From Acidimicrobiaceae bacterium (lineage in GTDB: Bacteria; Actinomycetota; Acidimicrobiia; Acidimicrobiales; RAAP-2), in the NCBI GenBank assembly GCA_003133325.1, contig PKXA01000116.1, forward strand, positions 1 to 46,013: a stretch of DNA of 46,013 bases, given 5' to 3'. Shown here one piece after another: positions 8,131-16,675 of this stretch. The notes under the pieces are model-generated. The model searched no databases, was not told the DNA's origin, and saw nothing but the letters and a program-made list of their open reading frames with translations. Each line of letters opens with the position of its first letter. Position 1 is the first letter of the stretch. The position numbers and the translations under genes were made by a program.

Positions 8131-8915
8131 GGGGCACCAACCGAAGGACGAGCAGCACCGGGCCGGGTTGCTGTCTCATCCGCAAGGCGCGCCGCCTCTC
8201 GCCGACGGCCGGGCCAGAAGGGTGCGTCGAGCGCTGTCAGCAGCACAAGGGCAACTCCCGTGACACTGAGCAAATACCACGGCCAAGGTCCGAGCAGTCG
8301 CAAGAGGGTCCACTCGCCCGGCGGACGCCGCAGGAACATGTAGTTGGCGCCAGTGAGCGCGTCCACCAACCCGACCAGTGCACTGTAGGCGAGCGTGATG
8401 GCGAAGATACGAAGAATCGCGTGGCGCCGCGGTGCGAGCCCGAGCCCGACCACCAGGAACAGCGCGGCAAAGACAATGCCCAGGTGGCCGATCACGTACT
8501 GCCAGAAGACGAGATGGGGAAAGCCGGTCGACAGATCCGGAGTGAGCACACCCTGGAGCGTGCCGGCGAGACCCCAGAAATAGGTCAGCTCGACCAATAA
8601 CGGCGTACGCCAGAAACAGGCTGCGGCGGCCACCAGCACCGCTACGTCACAGAGCGGGAGGGGGAGCGAGGTCCGTGCCGACCAGGTACCGGCCACGAGG
8701 AGACCGACCGTGTAACTGCATGCATCGAGCGCGAGGGCGAGCCCCACTAGCCGAGCCATGGTGAGCGTCCATGTCCCGGGTCGCCTTCGCGCCCCCAGGC
8801 ACGCAGCGGCGCAGGCGACCAAACCGACCAACACACACAGCCCATACGCGAAGGGAGAGACCACTGCGACCATTCCGCCAGTCTTGCTCCTCAGCGCCTG
8901 GTCGGGTGCCGCCAC
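8127..8915 (-). CDS. TIGR02206/YwaF-family integral membrane protein
   Basis: This 262-residue polytopic protein has about seven hydrophobic segments. The stretches TSLPLPLCDVAVLVAA, LTYFWGLAGTLQGVLTPD, HLVFWQYVIGHLGIVFAAL and TGANYMFLRRPP match the conserved pattern of the YwaF/TMEM164-like family. Conserved polar residues include the Cys-Asp of LPLCD, the GL.GTLQ..LTPDL motif and the His of the YVIGHLGI helix. The molecular function of bacterial members is unknown to me; the eukaryotic relative TMEM164 has been described as a lipid acyltransferase. The GTG start at 8915 lacks an obvious ribosome site, and ATG 8873 just before the first helix is an alternative. It overlaps the MFS gene. Confidence 0.8.
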   Translation of the reverse strand: MAAPDQALRSKTGGMVAVVSPFAYGLCVLVGLVACAAACLGARRRPGTWTLTMARLVGLALALDACSYTVGLLVAGTWSARTSLPLPLCDVAVLVAAAACFWRTPLLVELTYFWGLAGTLQGVLTPDLSTGFPHLVFWQYVIGHLGIVFAALFLVVGLGLAPRRHAILRIFAITLAYSALVGLVDALTGANYMFLRRPPGEWTLLRLLGPWPWYLLSVTGVALVLLTALDAPFWPGRRREAARLADETATRPGAARPSVGAP

Positions 8916-8955
8916 CGGAGATGATCTTCATGGTGCGGGGCAACCACCGGTGTGG

Positions 8956-9792
8956 TCATCTTGTGAGCCCATCAGTCATCCCCGTCAAGTCCTCCTCCGG
9001 CCGTGAGAAAGACTTGACGGGGTCATCGACGCTGTCAGGCGAGTCGGGGAGCAGAAGCACGGGCAGCGCTGAGCCACCCAGCACCTCTCTGATCACTCGC
9101 GCCCTTTCGGGCTCGGGGTTCTGAGACCAGCTCAAGACGATGAGGTCGGTGTCGTGCTCGTGGGACACCTCGGATACCCGAGTGGCAACCGAACCCGTTC
9201 GGAACTCGATGTCACTCGAATGGGGAAAGTGGCGGGTGAGGAACTCTTTTCCCAAGATTTCGAGGTCGCGCCCAGGGTGATCCAACATGGCGGGCAAGGT
9301 GGTGTCGGTGAACACGTGGATGACCACAAGCTCGACATCGGCGACCAGCAGCGGAAACAAGCGCTCGAGCACCGTTCGTGAGGACACTTCAGTGCCTTCG
9401 AGTGGCACCAACAGTCGCTGAATGAGACGAGGGGAGACCGCCTCGGGAGGCACCACCACAACCGGTTTTTCTGTATTCTCGAGGATGTGGCGCGCCGTAT
9501 GTCCGACCGGATGGCCACCGTCGGGCGTGCCCCGGGCGCCGATGACGACAGCGATCACGTCTGGCGCACCGGCCGCGGCGAGCAGGGCGGGCTCCACAGG
9601 GCCCTCGAGCACTTTGAACGGTACCTCGCTGAGCGCCGCAAGTGCCTCAGGTGCATCGACCGACTCCCGCGGGCCGACGCGGACATGGACCGCCTGCACA
9701 TCCGCCCCGGTCAACTGGCCGATTCGCAAGGCTGTCTCCATCACTGGCCGGGCGGCAGTAGAGGTGTCGAGCGCGGCAAGGATGATGCTCAT
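8956..9792 (-). CDS. Tandem-domain universal stress protein
   Basis: This is a 278-residue protein with two USP folds. The first (about 1-130) starts MSIILAALDTSTAARPVME and includes VVIGARGTPDGGHPVGHTAR, close to the ATP-binding G-2x-G-9x-G pattern. The second (about 140-265) starts RLLVPLEGTEVS and has LIVLSW followed by a less canonical loop, so ATP binding there is doubtful. I place the start at ATG 9792 because it overlaps the GH65 stop (ATGA) and directly precedes the first strand. In Mycobacterium tuberculosis the tandem USP gene Rv2005c lies next to the HAD-GH65 gene Rv2006, both in the DosR regulon. The same pairing is seen here, in co-directional form. Confidence 0.9.
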   Translation of the reverse strand: MSIILAALDTSTAARPVMETALRIGQLTGADVQAVHVRVGPRESVDAPEALAALSEVPFKVLEGPVEPALLAAAGAPDVIAVVIGARGTPDGGHPVGHTARHILENTEKPVVVVPPEAVSPRLIQRLLVPLEGTEVSSRTVLERLFPLLVADVELVVIHVFTDTTLPAMLDHPGRDLEILGKEFLTRHFPHSSDIEFRTGSVATRVSEVSHEHDTDLIVLSWSQNPEPERARVIREVLGGSALPVLLLPDSPDSVDDPVKSFSRPEEDLTGMTDGLTR

Positions 9793-12700
9793 CGTTGGCT
9801 CCGCTGGGTGGGGAACGCATTCAGGGGGAACGTGGTGCCACCGGGCACGCACGATGCCGGGGGCCGATCGGCGACGCGCACGAGAAGTGGTGTCTGGCAG
9901 GTAATGGTGACCCGTTCGTGCTCGGCTCGAATGCCAATGGGCTGTCCGGCGAAGCGAAACGTGAGGCCGAGAGCGCACCAGGCGTCAGGGAGGTAGGGGT
10001 TGACGGCGAGCATGCCCCCCTCTGCGCGCACGCCGAGGAAGCCGAACGCGAGTGCTTGCCATGCCCCTCCCATGGTTGCCAGGTGCACGCCTTCCGCGGT
10101 CGTGCCAGTCAGATCGTCCAGGTCGAGGCGGACGGCCAGGTGGAACATCTCGAGCGCCCGCTCCGGCTCACCGGCGCGAGCCAGCAGCGACGCGTGGATG
10201 GCGGGGGAGAGCGAACTGCCATGGGCTGTCCGGGGCCCATAGAAGGCCAGGCACGACTCGAGTGACCCGTCCACCACTTCTTCTGGCACGAGATGGTGGA
10301 GCATGAGCACGTCGGCCTGTTTGATGAGTTGGGAGCCGGCCACTCGCTCGGCGCCGAGAAGTATGTCGGCGGCGACCGGCGGTGGTGCGACCCGGGACAT
10401 GAGGAGAGGCTCCAATTCGAAGTAGCCGGCAAACTGCTCGTAGAGTCCTCGCTGGGGGCTCCATCCGTCGACCAATCCGTCAGCCAGTGCCCGCCAGGTC
10501 GCTGCAGTGCCTCTGTCGCCGGACCGGAAGAGGAATTCGGCACCGCGACGAAGGTTCCAGCGGGCCATGACGTTCGTGTATGCGTTGTCGTCGACGACCT
10601 CGTGGTACTCGTCGGGTCCCATCACCCCGTAGAGGTGACCGTGGCCATCGGCATCGGTCCGAATGCGGCTGGCCCAGTAGCGAGCGGTGTCAATGAGAAG
10701 CTCACGACCAGCTCCCGCGAGGAAGCCGGTGTCGCCCGTCCAGGCTGCGAAGTGGGCTGCTGCCCAGGCCACGTCGGCCACGATGTGCTCTTCGTGCGGG
10801 CCGGTGGCGATCGGGATGAAGTCGTTGTGCTGTCCCCGAACCGAAGATGGCGTGACGTCTCTACCGTCGCCGGCCGACTCCCAGGGAAAGCGAGCGCCAC
10901 GCAAGCCCTGGGCGTCTGCGGCAGCGCGTGCCGCGGGGAGACGACGGATGCGGTACTCGAGCATGGCTCGGGCTGCCGCCGGGCGGATGGCTGCCAGAGC
11001 TGGCAGCACGAAGACGTCTGCATCCCAAAAGACGTGTCCTTTGTAGGCGTTGCCGGTCAATCCACGGGCACCGACCGCGGACTCGCCGATGTCGGCAGCC
11101 GCGTTCAGGAGGTGGAATACTGCGAAGCGAGCCGCCAGCTCTGCTCCGGGGTCTCCTTCGATGACCACCTCGGCGTCCTCCCAACGGCGTGCCCACGCCG
11201 CTCGGTGGTCAGCGAGCAACGTGTCGAAGCCGGTGGCTTCCACTTGTGCGAGCCGGTCGTAGGCGTCGTCCAAGCGGTTCTTCCCGGTGGGAGCGACGAC
11301 CCAAGCGGCCAGCCGCTCGACTACTCGACGACCTGCCGTCGTGACCACCCGGTCCCGGGCAGCCACGGTGATCTCGGCACCCGCCCGACCGGTTCTGGCG
11401 CCGAACATAGTTCCGTGCTCTTCACTCACGAAGTCGGTGGCATCCCGAGGTGGCCGGAGCGGCTCGCCGGGTTGGAGATGGGCCTCGGGTGCCTCGGCTC
11501 GGAGCGCCAGAGCGTGTGGCGAAGAGACGGAGACGAAACGTATGGACCGTTCCCCCAATCCCTCGTTGCCGAAACGGACAAGGGTGCCGCCCCGCAGGTC
11601 GAGCAGACGCCGCTCGGTATGTCGACGGTCCACGCCGGGTCGCTCGAGGCCGGTCCAATTCGGGCCGGGGAGGAGTTGCCCGTCTTGGGTGTAGGCGCCG
11701 TTCACGAGAAACAGAGGGCCGGTGTCCCGGCCGTCCTCCTCCCGGGAGCCTCGCGTACCCACAAATCCGTTGCCGAGCGCTCCCAGCGCCTCGGCGACGC
11801 GCTCCTTGGCGCGGGTGGTGGGCAGTGGAATCACCCAGGCCGGGTCAAGATCGATGTTCGGCACCCGCAGGGCTGCCCGGCGCGAGAGTTGTTGGTCGAG
11901 TAGCTCGATGAAGCGCTTTGGACCATTCCCGAGACGCACAACCCTATGGGGCGATCCCCCCGGTTCAACCCCGACAGAGACGACCACGGCGCGGGTGAAG
12001 GCATCCACCATCATCAGAGAGTCGCTGCCGGCCACGCCGCCGATCGACCCGAACTCGTCGCCACCGATCAGCACCAGTCCACCGGCGATGCCCTGCCGGG
12101 ATAGCCAGTCAGCCGCCCAGTGTGCCGAGTCAGACTTGTCTGTCAATCCGATCTCGATGTGCTTCACGTCGCTCGTGATTCGTGGATCGGCCAGCCCGGC
12201 ACCTCGGGAGACGTCGGCGGCGAGCGCGACGACCTCAGCCAGGTTCGCAATTCCCGCGGAAGCGAGCCGCGCCGTCACGGCTGCAGCGAGTAGTGCGATG
12301 TCGGCCTTCTTGGGATCGGCCCATGCTGGGACGGGGATGAGATCGATCTTGCGGCGATTGATCCGCTCGGACACCACGTTCGCCTCGACGCCCCGCGTTC
12401 GGAGGCGCTCGACAGTCCGCTCGGCCGCTCGATCCAGTGCACGGTCTTCCTCGGGGCTGGCGGTGTGTTGCAGCACGAGCTTCGGTCCGTTGTCGGTAAC
12501 CGCGAATACCTCGGAACCCCGGTTGCAGCAAACGTACAACCGACCCCGACCCTGAGGCCTCGCCTGAAGCTGGGCGTCGATGTTCCCAACGTGGGTGCCG
12601 GTCACGATGATCACGTGCACACCGGCAGCACTGAGTGCCTCGATGCGTCTTCGTACCCCGGAGGCATCGGCTTGGCGATCCGGCACCGCGGTGCCGTCCC

Positions 12701-12857
12701 AGTCGAACATGATCGCCTCAAAGGTCTCGTGGAGAGCCACGGCGGTTCCATGTCCTCGAAGGGTTGAACGCCGAGTCGGGTCAGACACAGTTGGTCGTCC
12801 GATGTTTGGGGCAACTCGACTAGGTTCGATGAGCTTCTGCATGTCGTCATCGTCCAT
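9789..12857 (-). CDS. HAD phosphatase-GH65 fusion (OtsB1-like; possible disaccharide phosphorylase)
   Basis: This is a 1022-residue fusion. Residues about 45-330 form a HAD hydrolase of the trehalose-phosphatase type, with nucleophile motif MFDWDGTAVPDR, motif II VIIVTGTH and a late GGDEFGSIGG acidic loop. Residues about 350-1010 form a GH65 enzyme. MGPDEYHEVVDDNAYTN carries the general-acid Glu, and TAHGSSLSPAIHA corresponds to the phosphate-binding His-Gly-Ser-Ser motif, so phosphorolysis of trehalose, kojibiose or a related disaccharide is more likely than hydrolysis. M. tuberculosis OtsB1 (Rv2006) has the same architecture and is DosR-controlled. The ATG at 12857 precedes MDDDDMQKL; the frame is open to 13211, but that extension runs antisense through a phosphoketolase remnant and is not conserved. 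It is the first gene of the minus-strand operon and overlaps the USP gene. Confidence 0.85.
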   Translation of the reverse strand: MDDDDMQKLIEPSRVAPNIGRPTVSDPTRRSTLRGHGTAVALHETFEAIMFDWDGTAVPDRQADASGVRRRIEALSAAGVHVIIVTGTHVGNIDAQLQARPQGRGRLYVCCNRGSEVFAVTDNGPKLVLQHTASPEEDRALDRAAERTVERLRTRGVEANVVSERINRRKIDLIPVPAWADPKKADIALLAAAVTARLASAGIANLAEVVALAADVSRGAGLADPRITSDVKHIEIGLTDKSDSAHWAADWLSRQGIAGGLVLIGGDEFGSIGGVAGSDSLMMVDAFTRAVVVSVGVEPGGSPHRVVRLGNGPKRFIELLDQQLSRRAALRVPNIDLDPAWVIPLPTTRAKERVAEALGALGNGFVGTRGSREEDGRDTGPLFLVNGAYTQDGQLLPGPNWTGLERPGVDRRHTERRLLDLRGGTLVRFGNEGLGERSIRFVSVSSPHALALRAEAPEAHLQPGEPLRPPRDATDFVSEEHGTMFGARTGRAGAEITVAARDRVVTTAGRRVVERLAAWVVAPTGKNRLDDAYDRLAQVEATGFDTLLADHRAAWARRWEDAEVVIEGDPGAELAARFAVFHLLNAAADIGESAVGARGLTGNAYKGHVFWDADVFVLPALAAIRPAAARAMLEYRIRRLPAARAAADAQGLRGARFPWESAGDGRDVTPSSVRGQHNDFIPIATGPHEEHIVADVAWAAAHFAAWTGDTGFLAGAGRELLIDTARYWASRIRTDADGHGHLYGVMGPDEYHEVVDDNAYTNVMARWNLRRGAEFLFRSGDRGTAATWRALADGLVDGWSPQRGLYEQFAGYFELEPLLMSRVAPPPVAADILLGAERVAGSQLIKQADVLMLHHLVPEEVVDGSLESCLAFYGPRTAHGSSLSPAIHASLLARAGEPERALEMFHLAVRLDLDDLTGTTAEGVHLATMGGAWQALAFGFLGVRAEGGMLAVNPYLPDAWCALGLTFRFAGQPIGIRAEHERVTITCQTPLLVRVADRPPASCVPGGTTFPLNAFPTQRSQR

Positions 12858-13005
12858 GGTGCCGATAGAGTTCTGCTTGGAATAGAAGCTACTAGAACGG
12901 CTCGACTGGGGCGTCGAGGGTTGCTGCCTTACGGTCGGGGCCGTGCGGAACCGGACAGATCTGGACCGTTCAACCAGCCAGAGGCAACGACCAATTCCGA
13001 CACGG

Positions 13006-13240
13006 CTACTCCAAGTCCGCCGTGATGACGTCCCAATGCCATTGGGCGATCTCCGGCGTGAGGAGGGTGTCCAGGGAGGCCGTGGAGGTGCTCGGTGTTC
13101 GGTTGGAGCCGCATCAGGTCGATGGCGTTCACCACGGACACCTTCAGCTGCGGCGGGTGCTGGCGCAACAGTTGCACTGCCGCCAGCGTCCGGGGCTTGG
13201 AACGGCATCACAACACGTCATGACCACATCGGGCAACGAT
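13006..13240 (-). pseudogene. xfp: Phosphoketolase C-terminal remnant
   Basis: On the minus strand, one frame reads [11 protein letters not shown]. After a one-base shift another frame reads [20 protein letters not shown] and continues [18 protein letters not shown]. This is the well-known phosphoketolase C-terminal segment (normally LREHLPDLKVRVVNVVDLM.LQP..EHPHGL). The downstream part that should read FHGYPWLIH is not found; the frame ends near 13006. With a frameshift and both flanks missing this is a dead fragment. Phosphoketolase makes acetyl phosphate from xylulose 5-phosphate and is usually paired with acetate kinase, whose fragment lies next door in the opposite orientation. Confidence 0.75.
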
Positions 13241-13351
13241 CCCTGGTCGTTCGAGCCGAGGGACCAGACGCCCAGCCCACGGGTGGAGTGGTCGAGTGCT
13301 TCGTCCGTGGCCAGTCAATCGTGCTGGGGCTGCTTGCTGCCGAAGAGATAA

Positions 13352-13759
13352 GAGATCGAAGAGGCCCTCGAGCACGATTCGGGACTGCGGGGGCTGTGGG
13401 GGGAGTCCGGGGACCTCCGCCGTGTGATCGACGCCGCGGACGCCGGGGACCAGGATGGGTGCCTGGCCTACGACGTCTACGTGTACCGGATCCAGACCAG
13501 CGTGGCCGCCATGTGCGCGGCCATGGGGGGGATTGACGGTTTGGTGTTCACCGGTGGGGCCGGCAATGCGTCGCCCCGGCTGCGGGCCGACACGTGCGCG
13601 GGTCTTGGTTTCCTCGGGGTGAGCATCGAGAGCACAGGCAACCACGCGCTCGAAGGGGATGGTCTGGTGTCCGCCCCCGGAGCCACCCCGGTGGTTCTCG
13701 TCGTGGAAGCCCGGGAGGATCTCGAGATCGCCCGTCATGTGCGGGAGTTGCCCCGATAG
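13352..13759 (+). pseudogene. ackA: Acetate kinase C-terminal remnant
   Basis: The frame from an in-frame TAA at 13349 onward reads EALEHDSGLRGLWGESGDLR, then CLAYDVYVYRIQTSVAAM, GGIDGLVFTGGAGNASPRLR, AGLGFLGV and a final LEIARHVREL. These match the last third of acetate kinase (GLLGLSGVSGDMR, ALDVFAYR, GG.DALVFTGGIGENSP, LEIARQT). The nucleotide-site GENS is changed to GNAS, and the first two thirds, including the acetate-binding and catalytic Asp/Arg region, are absent. The GTG at 13424 could start a 111-residue peptide, but it would not be an enzyme. The 5' truncation faces the truncated phosphoketolase fragment, which suggests an inversion or deletion in a former xfp-ackA operon. Confidence 0.8.
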
Positions 13760-13871
13760 AGCGTCCTGGTGCACAGGCAACGAGACAAGGAGCGTCTGTG
13801 CAGCCACCTTGCAGCCGTCCGGCGGAAGCATGGCGGTGGACATGGGTGCGTGTCCCGTCGCAGGCTTCGCG

Positions 13872-14294
13872 CTAGAGCCCTCGACGCACTTCGAAGCGGC
13901 GACCGGTGAGGATGTCGGGGCGCACGACCAGTACCATGTCTCCCGGCTCGGGGACCAACGGATGTGGTGCGGCAGCGAACTCAATCTCGGTCGGTGACTC
14001 GATCAACGTGGCCAACCCACGGACGAGCACGCTCCATGCCACGCCGGCATCTGAGTCAACATGGTCGACCTCGAACGCGACCAGGTGACCAGCCGCGGCC
14101 TGGGAGAAGAAACCGGTTCCCACCCGTACCAGGATTTGATCGTCATGAAGGGTGAAGTTGACCGGAATGACGACCGGTGCCTGATCGGTCGGCACACCGA
14201 TCCGTCCGATTCCGCCGTCCTTGGCCGTCACGGCCAGCAATCGCATGCACTCGGGAGAGGGAAGCACGGTCGAACCCCTGGCATCTACCCACAT
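13872..14294 (-). CDS. NimA-like pyridoxamine-phosphate-oxidase-fold flavoprotein
   Basis: This is a 140-residue split-barrel flavoprotein. The order CMRLLAVTAKDGGIGRIGVP, VVIPVNFTLHDDQILVRVGTG, VAFEVDHVD and WSVLVRGLA is characteristic of the PPOX/NimA-like family, which binds FMN, F420 or heme. The start is GTG or ATG near 14294. A DosR-like palindrome (14330-14344) lies about 36 bp upstream on this gene's side. A paralogue is encoded at 19630-20118 and a dead one at 19230-19555. Small flavoproteins and nitroreductases of this size are common members of actinobacterial hypoxia regulons. The substrate is unknown. Confidence 0.85.
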   Translation of the reverse strand: MWVDARGSTVLPSPECMRLLAVTAKDGGIGRIGVPTDQAPVVIPVNFTLHDDQILVRVGTGFFSQAAAGHLVAFEVDHVDSDAGVAWSVLVRGLATLIESPTEIEFAAAPHPLVPEPGDMVLVVRPDILTGRRFEVRRGL

Positions 14295-14329
14295 GTGGCC
14301 ACGATGACACCGATCCGCTGGTGGCGCCA

Positions 14330-14344
14330 GGGGCTTTTGACCCT
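14330..14344. promoter_or_regulatory. DosR/DevR-like box, near match
   Basis: GGGGCTTTTGACCCT shares the half-site pattern GGGRC-TT-G-CCCT with the three exact GGGACCTTCGGCCCT copies in this window. It lies about 36 bp upstream of the minus-strand NimA-like gene. The match is weaker than the others, so this is a candidate only. Confidence 0.4.
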
Positions 14345-14824
14345 CAACAACAGCAGTGATCCCGCTGATCGCAGAAGACGAGAGGCATCGCCGTCATCGT
14401 GTGGTTCGACCAGGAGCGAGTCATGGACTTTTGGGGCAGTCGGGAACCACCTTGCCCCCGGAGAATGGCTGAGAGCCCGAAATCTCGAGACCGAGGCTGA
14501 GCAAGAGGACACATCACCGGCCCGTTGCCGGAGAGGTTCGTCGCACCTAATCGTGCCTGGCGGAGACAGCGTTCGGGTTTGTCCAACCTTCGAGCAGGTC
14601 TCGTGAACTCCCCAGTGGGGAAAACGGCGAATTCCGACATTTGGACCGGCAGCGCTGGGGGACCGCCGCGGAGTCACTGTCACCAGAGAATTCACTTGTA
14701 GGCCATCTGGCGTGGACCCTCTGGTCGCGAAGAGTTCAGGTAGCGATGACACGCTGGCGATGTCGCAACAATTCTTTCCGGTAAAGCCAGCGCCTGCCGA
14801 CAGGTCGGGTAGAAGGAGCCGTTC
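14345..14824. other. Long intergenic region, no gene recognised
   Basis: Between the NimA-like gene and the TIM-barrel gene I find no frame with a recognisable domain. A long minus-strand frame (14285-15253) runs through here but is antisense to the isomerase and looks like a shadow. The ribosome site AGAAGGAG of the isomerase gene sits at its right end. The rest may hold promoters or a decayed gene. Confidence 0.4.
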
Positions 14825-15835
14825 ATGGTCGGAAGCAGGGGAGCGAAGATGAAGATTGGTCTGGAGACTGAATCGTGTCACCTGCTCTTCCAACATGGCC
14901 GCATGAACATCTTCGACTTTATCGAGTTCACTGCCAGATTCGGACTGGACGGTGTGCATATCAACATCATCCCCGACTACAACCTGCATCCTCGGTGGGG
15001 CGCCCTGCAGGGCGCGAGTACGGAGTATTTGTCTCGTGTGAAGGCGGCCATTGATCAACACGATCTCTATTGCGAGATAGCCACCCGGGGAAGCACTCTC
15101 AAGGAACTTGCTCCTGCCCTGCGGATTGCGCGTGCTCTCGGTGTAGAGCTCGTGCGGTCTTACCTCTGGTTCCCCCACGGACGGTTCGACGTGGACTTCA
15201 TGGAGAGTCAGATATCGGAGGTACGGCGCGTGGTCCCGTTCCTGAAGGCGCACCAGATTCGTTTAGCGTTCGAAAACCATGAGTTCGAGACTTCCGCGGA
15301 ATTGATCAAATTCATCTCACTCGTAGGCCAACCTGAATGGGTCGGCCTCCTGTGCGACACCGGCAACTCGATGATGGCCTGGGAAGAGCCCTTGTCGGCG
15401 ATCCGGGCGATGGCGCCACATGCCTTCGGGGTGCACTTCAAGGATCATTCGGTGATCAGGGATGGCGACGAGCCTGTCGTCTGTGGCATGCCTCTGGGTC
15501 GGGGAAACATCGACATTGATAAAGCGTTCCGAATTGTGATCGAGGACTCTGCTGTGGCCCACATCAACCTTGGAATGTGCTACCCCTACTGTGCCACCTT
15601 CAAGCGGGAACCAGGCACGGGAGGCTCGAGCGATTTCGCTGGCGCCTTTGCGATAACCCATCCGCCGTTTCCACCCAACTTGGTCAGGCCAATGGGCTAT
15701 TACTATCCTCATGACACCAGCGAGGAAGCGCTGTTGACGTTGCTGGAATGTCAACAGCAAGACCTGGAGCGTAGTATCGCCGTGCTGACGAGGTTGAGGG
15801 ACAAATACTGTTCACCTCAGGCCCGTAGCGGTTGA
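14825..15835 (+). CDS. Sugar-phosphate isomerase/epimerase-like TIM-barrel protein
   Basis: This 336-residue protein is of the AP-endonuclease-2/xylose-isomerase-like fold. Metal ligands are suggested by LAFENHEFE (Glu, about residue 148), LLCDTGNS (Asp, about 180), GVHFKDH (His, about 212) and a later Glu/Asp in the RGNIDIDKA region. The N-terminus MKIGLETESCHLLFQHGRMN is the first barrel strand. AGAAGGAG six bases upstream supports ATG 14825, although ATG 14849 is closer to the first strand. Such enzymes interconvert sugars, inositols or hydroxypyruvate. The substrate here is not apparent and no sugar kinase or transporter is adjacent. Codon use seems somewhat less GC-rich than in the neighbours, which might mean a different origin. 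Confidence 0.75.
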   Translation: MVGSRGAKMKIGLETESCHLLFQHGRMNIFDFIEFTARFGLDGVHINIIPDYNLHPRWGALQGASTEYLSRVKAAIDQHDLYCEIATRGSTLKELAPALRIARALGVELVRSYLWFPHGRFDVDFMESQISEVRRVVPFLKAHQIRLAFENHEFETSAELIKFISLVGQPEWVGLLCDTGNSMMAWEEPLSAIRAMAPHAFGVHFKDHSVIRDGDEPVVCGMPLGRGNIDIDKAFRIVIEDSAVAHINLGMCYPYCATFKREPGTGGSSDFAGAFAITHPPFPPNLVRPMGYYYPHDTSEEALLTLLECQQQDLERSIAVLTRLRDKYCSPQARSG

Positions 15836-15874
15836 GTCCACCGGATTGACCGGCAGGACGGCTGACACGTCGTA

Positions 15875-15899
15875 GTCGACACCGCTGAACGGTGTCGAC
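15875..15899. terminator. Perfect 10-bp inverted repeat, possible terminator or operator
   Basis: GTCGACACCG, then CTGAA, then CGGTGTCGAC forms a perfect 10-bp stem with a 5-base loop, 40 bp downstream of the isomerase stop. No T-run follows. It lies 15 bp before the DosR-like box at 15914, so it could be either a factor-independent terminator of the upstream gene or an operator for the GNAT-HDAC-USP operon. Confidence 0.5.
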
Positions 15900-15913
15900 C
15901 GGTTCGTCGTGGT

Positions 15914-15928
15914 GGGACCTTCGGCCCT
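15914..15928. promoter_or_regulatory. DosR/DevR-like box, exact copy 1
   Basis: GGGACCTTCGGCCCT is one of three exact copies in about 7 kb. The imperfect palindrome GGGACC-TTC-GGCCCT resembles mycobacterial DosR boxes (GGGACT..AGTCCC) and related actinobacterial variants. It lies upstream of the acetyltransferase-deacetylase-USP operon, 72 bp before ATG 16001. Confidence 0.65.
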
Positions 15929-16000
15929 GGTGGAGCAAGGGGTCCGCCACCAATGATAGCGGTAGGCGGATGGATCCCTGAGAGGGGCGACGAAGTGGAC

Positions 16001-16675
16001 ATGGCGTTGATCGAACCTCGGGATTACGATGTAGCTGGTCGGAGGGAGATCCGACTCCCTGACCAACCGCCGGCTCCCCGGTACCCGGCCGAGCTGGCAT
16101 GTGACGTGACAACCCGTGTGGGGACGACGATACATCTCCGGCCGATTCGGCCCGACGATGCCCCCCGACTGGTCGACTTCCACCAGCACCTCTCGCCAGG
16201 TTCGGTCTATCGGCGGTTTTTTTCCGCGCACCCGAGGCTGTCGGCTGCCGAGGTCGAACGGTTCACCTGTGTCGACTACGTCGACCGGATGGCCTTCATC
16301 GCAGAGGACGGTGACCAGCTGGTCGCGGTTGGCCGCTACGACCGGAGCCCGGGCACGGCTGAGGCCGAGGTCGCCTTCGTGGTTGCCGATCAGTACCAGC
16401 ATCATGGGATCGGGACGTTGCTGCTCGAACAGCTGGCCGACGCCGGGTGGCGTAGTGGGATCACGACGTTCGTCGCCATGACGCTGGTGGAGAATCGAGA
16501 CATGTTGGGCGTGTTCGTGGACTCGGGGTTCAGAGTCACCACGAGCGTCGAGGATGGAATCGTCAGTGTCCGCTTTCTGATTGAGCCCGACGAGGCCTAC
16601 CGGGTGGTGCGCACGGCACGCCATGCCCGGATCCAAAGTCCCGCCCGGCAACGAGCCGGCGCCCCACAATGCTGA
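16001..16675 (+). CDS. GNAT acetyltransferase (Pat-like)
   Basis: This is a 224-residue GNAT enzyme. After about 45 variable residues the domain begins IHLRPIRPDDAPRLVDFHQH and continues LSPGSVYRRFF, a pattern shared with the GNAT domains of protein lysine acetyltransferases of the Pat/PatZ group. The acetyl-CoA pyrophosphate loop is QYQHHGIGTLLLEQL. It lacks the N-terminal cyclic-nucleotide domain of mycobacterial Pat. ATG 15953 is an alternative start, but it lies only 24 bp from the DosR-like box and has no ribosome site. The stop overlaps the start of a histone-deacetylase-type gene, and a USP gene follows. In mycobacteria a USP is a known Pat substrate, so this triplet may control USP acetylation. 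Confidence 0.85.
   Translation: MALIEPRDYDVAGRREIRLPDQPPAPRYPAELACDVTTRVGTTIHLRPIRPDDAPRLVDFHQHLSPGSVYRRFFSAHPRLSAAEVERFTCVDYVDRMAFIAEDGDQLVAVGRYDRSPGTAEAEVAFVVADQYQHHGIGTLLLEQLADAGWRSGITTFVAMTLVENRDMLGVFVDSGFRVTTSVEDGIVSVRFLIEPDEAYRVVRTARHARIQSPARQRAGAPQC

Noticed and set aside
10293-11903. Long plus-strand frame of about 536 codons
   Set aside because: It is antisense to the GH65 domain and has no recognisable protein family.
12858-13211. N-terminal extension of the GH65 protein to 13211
   Set aside because: It is Arg-, Ser- and Pro-rich, unconserved, and runs through DNA that encodes a phosphoketolase remnant in another frame.
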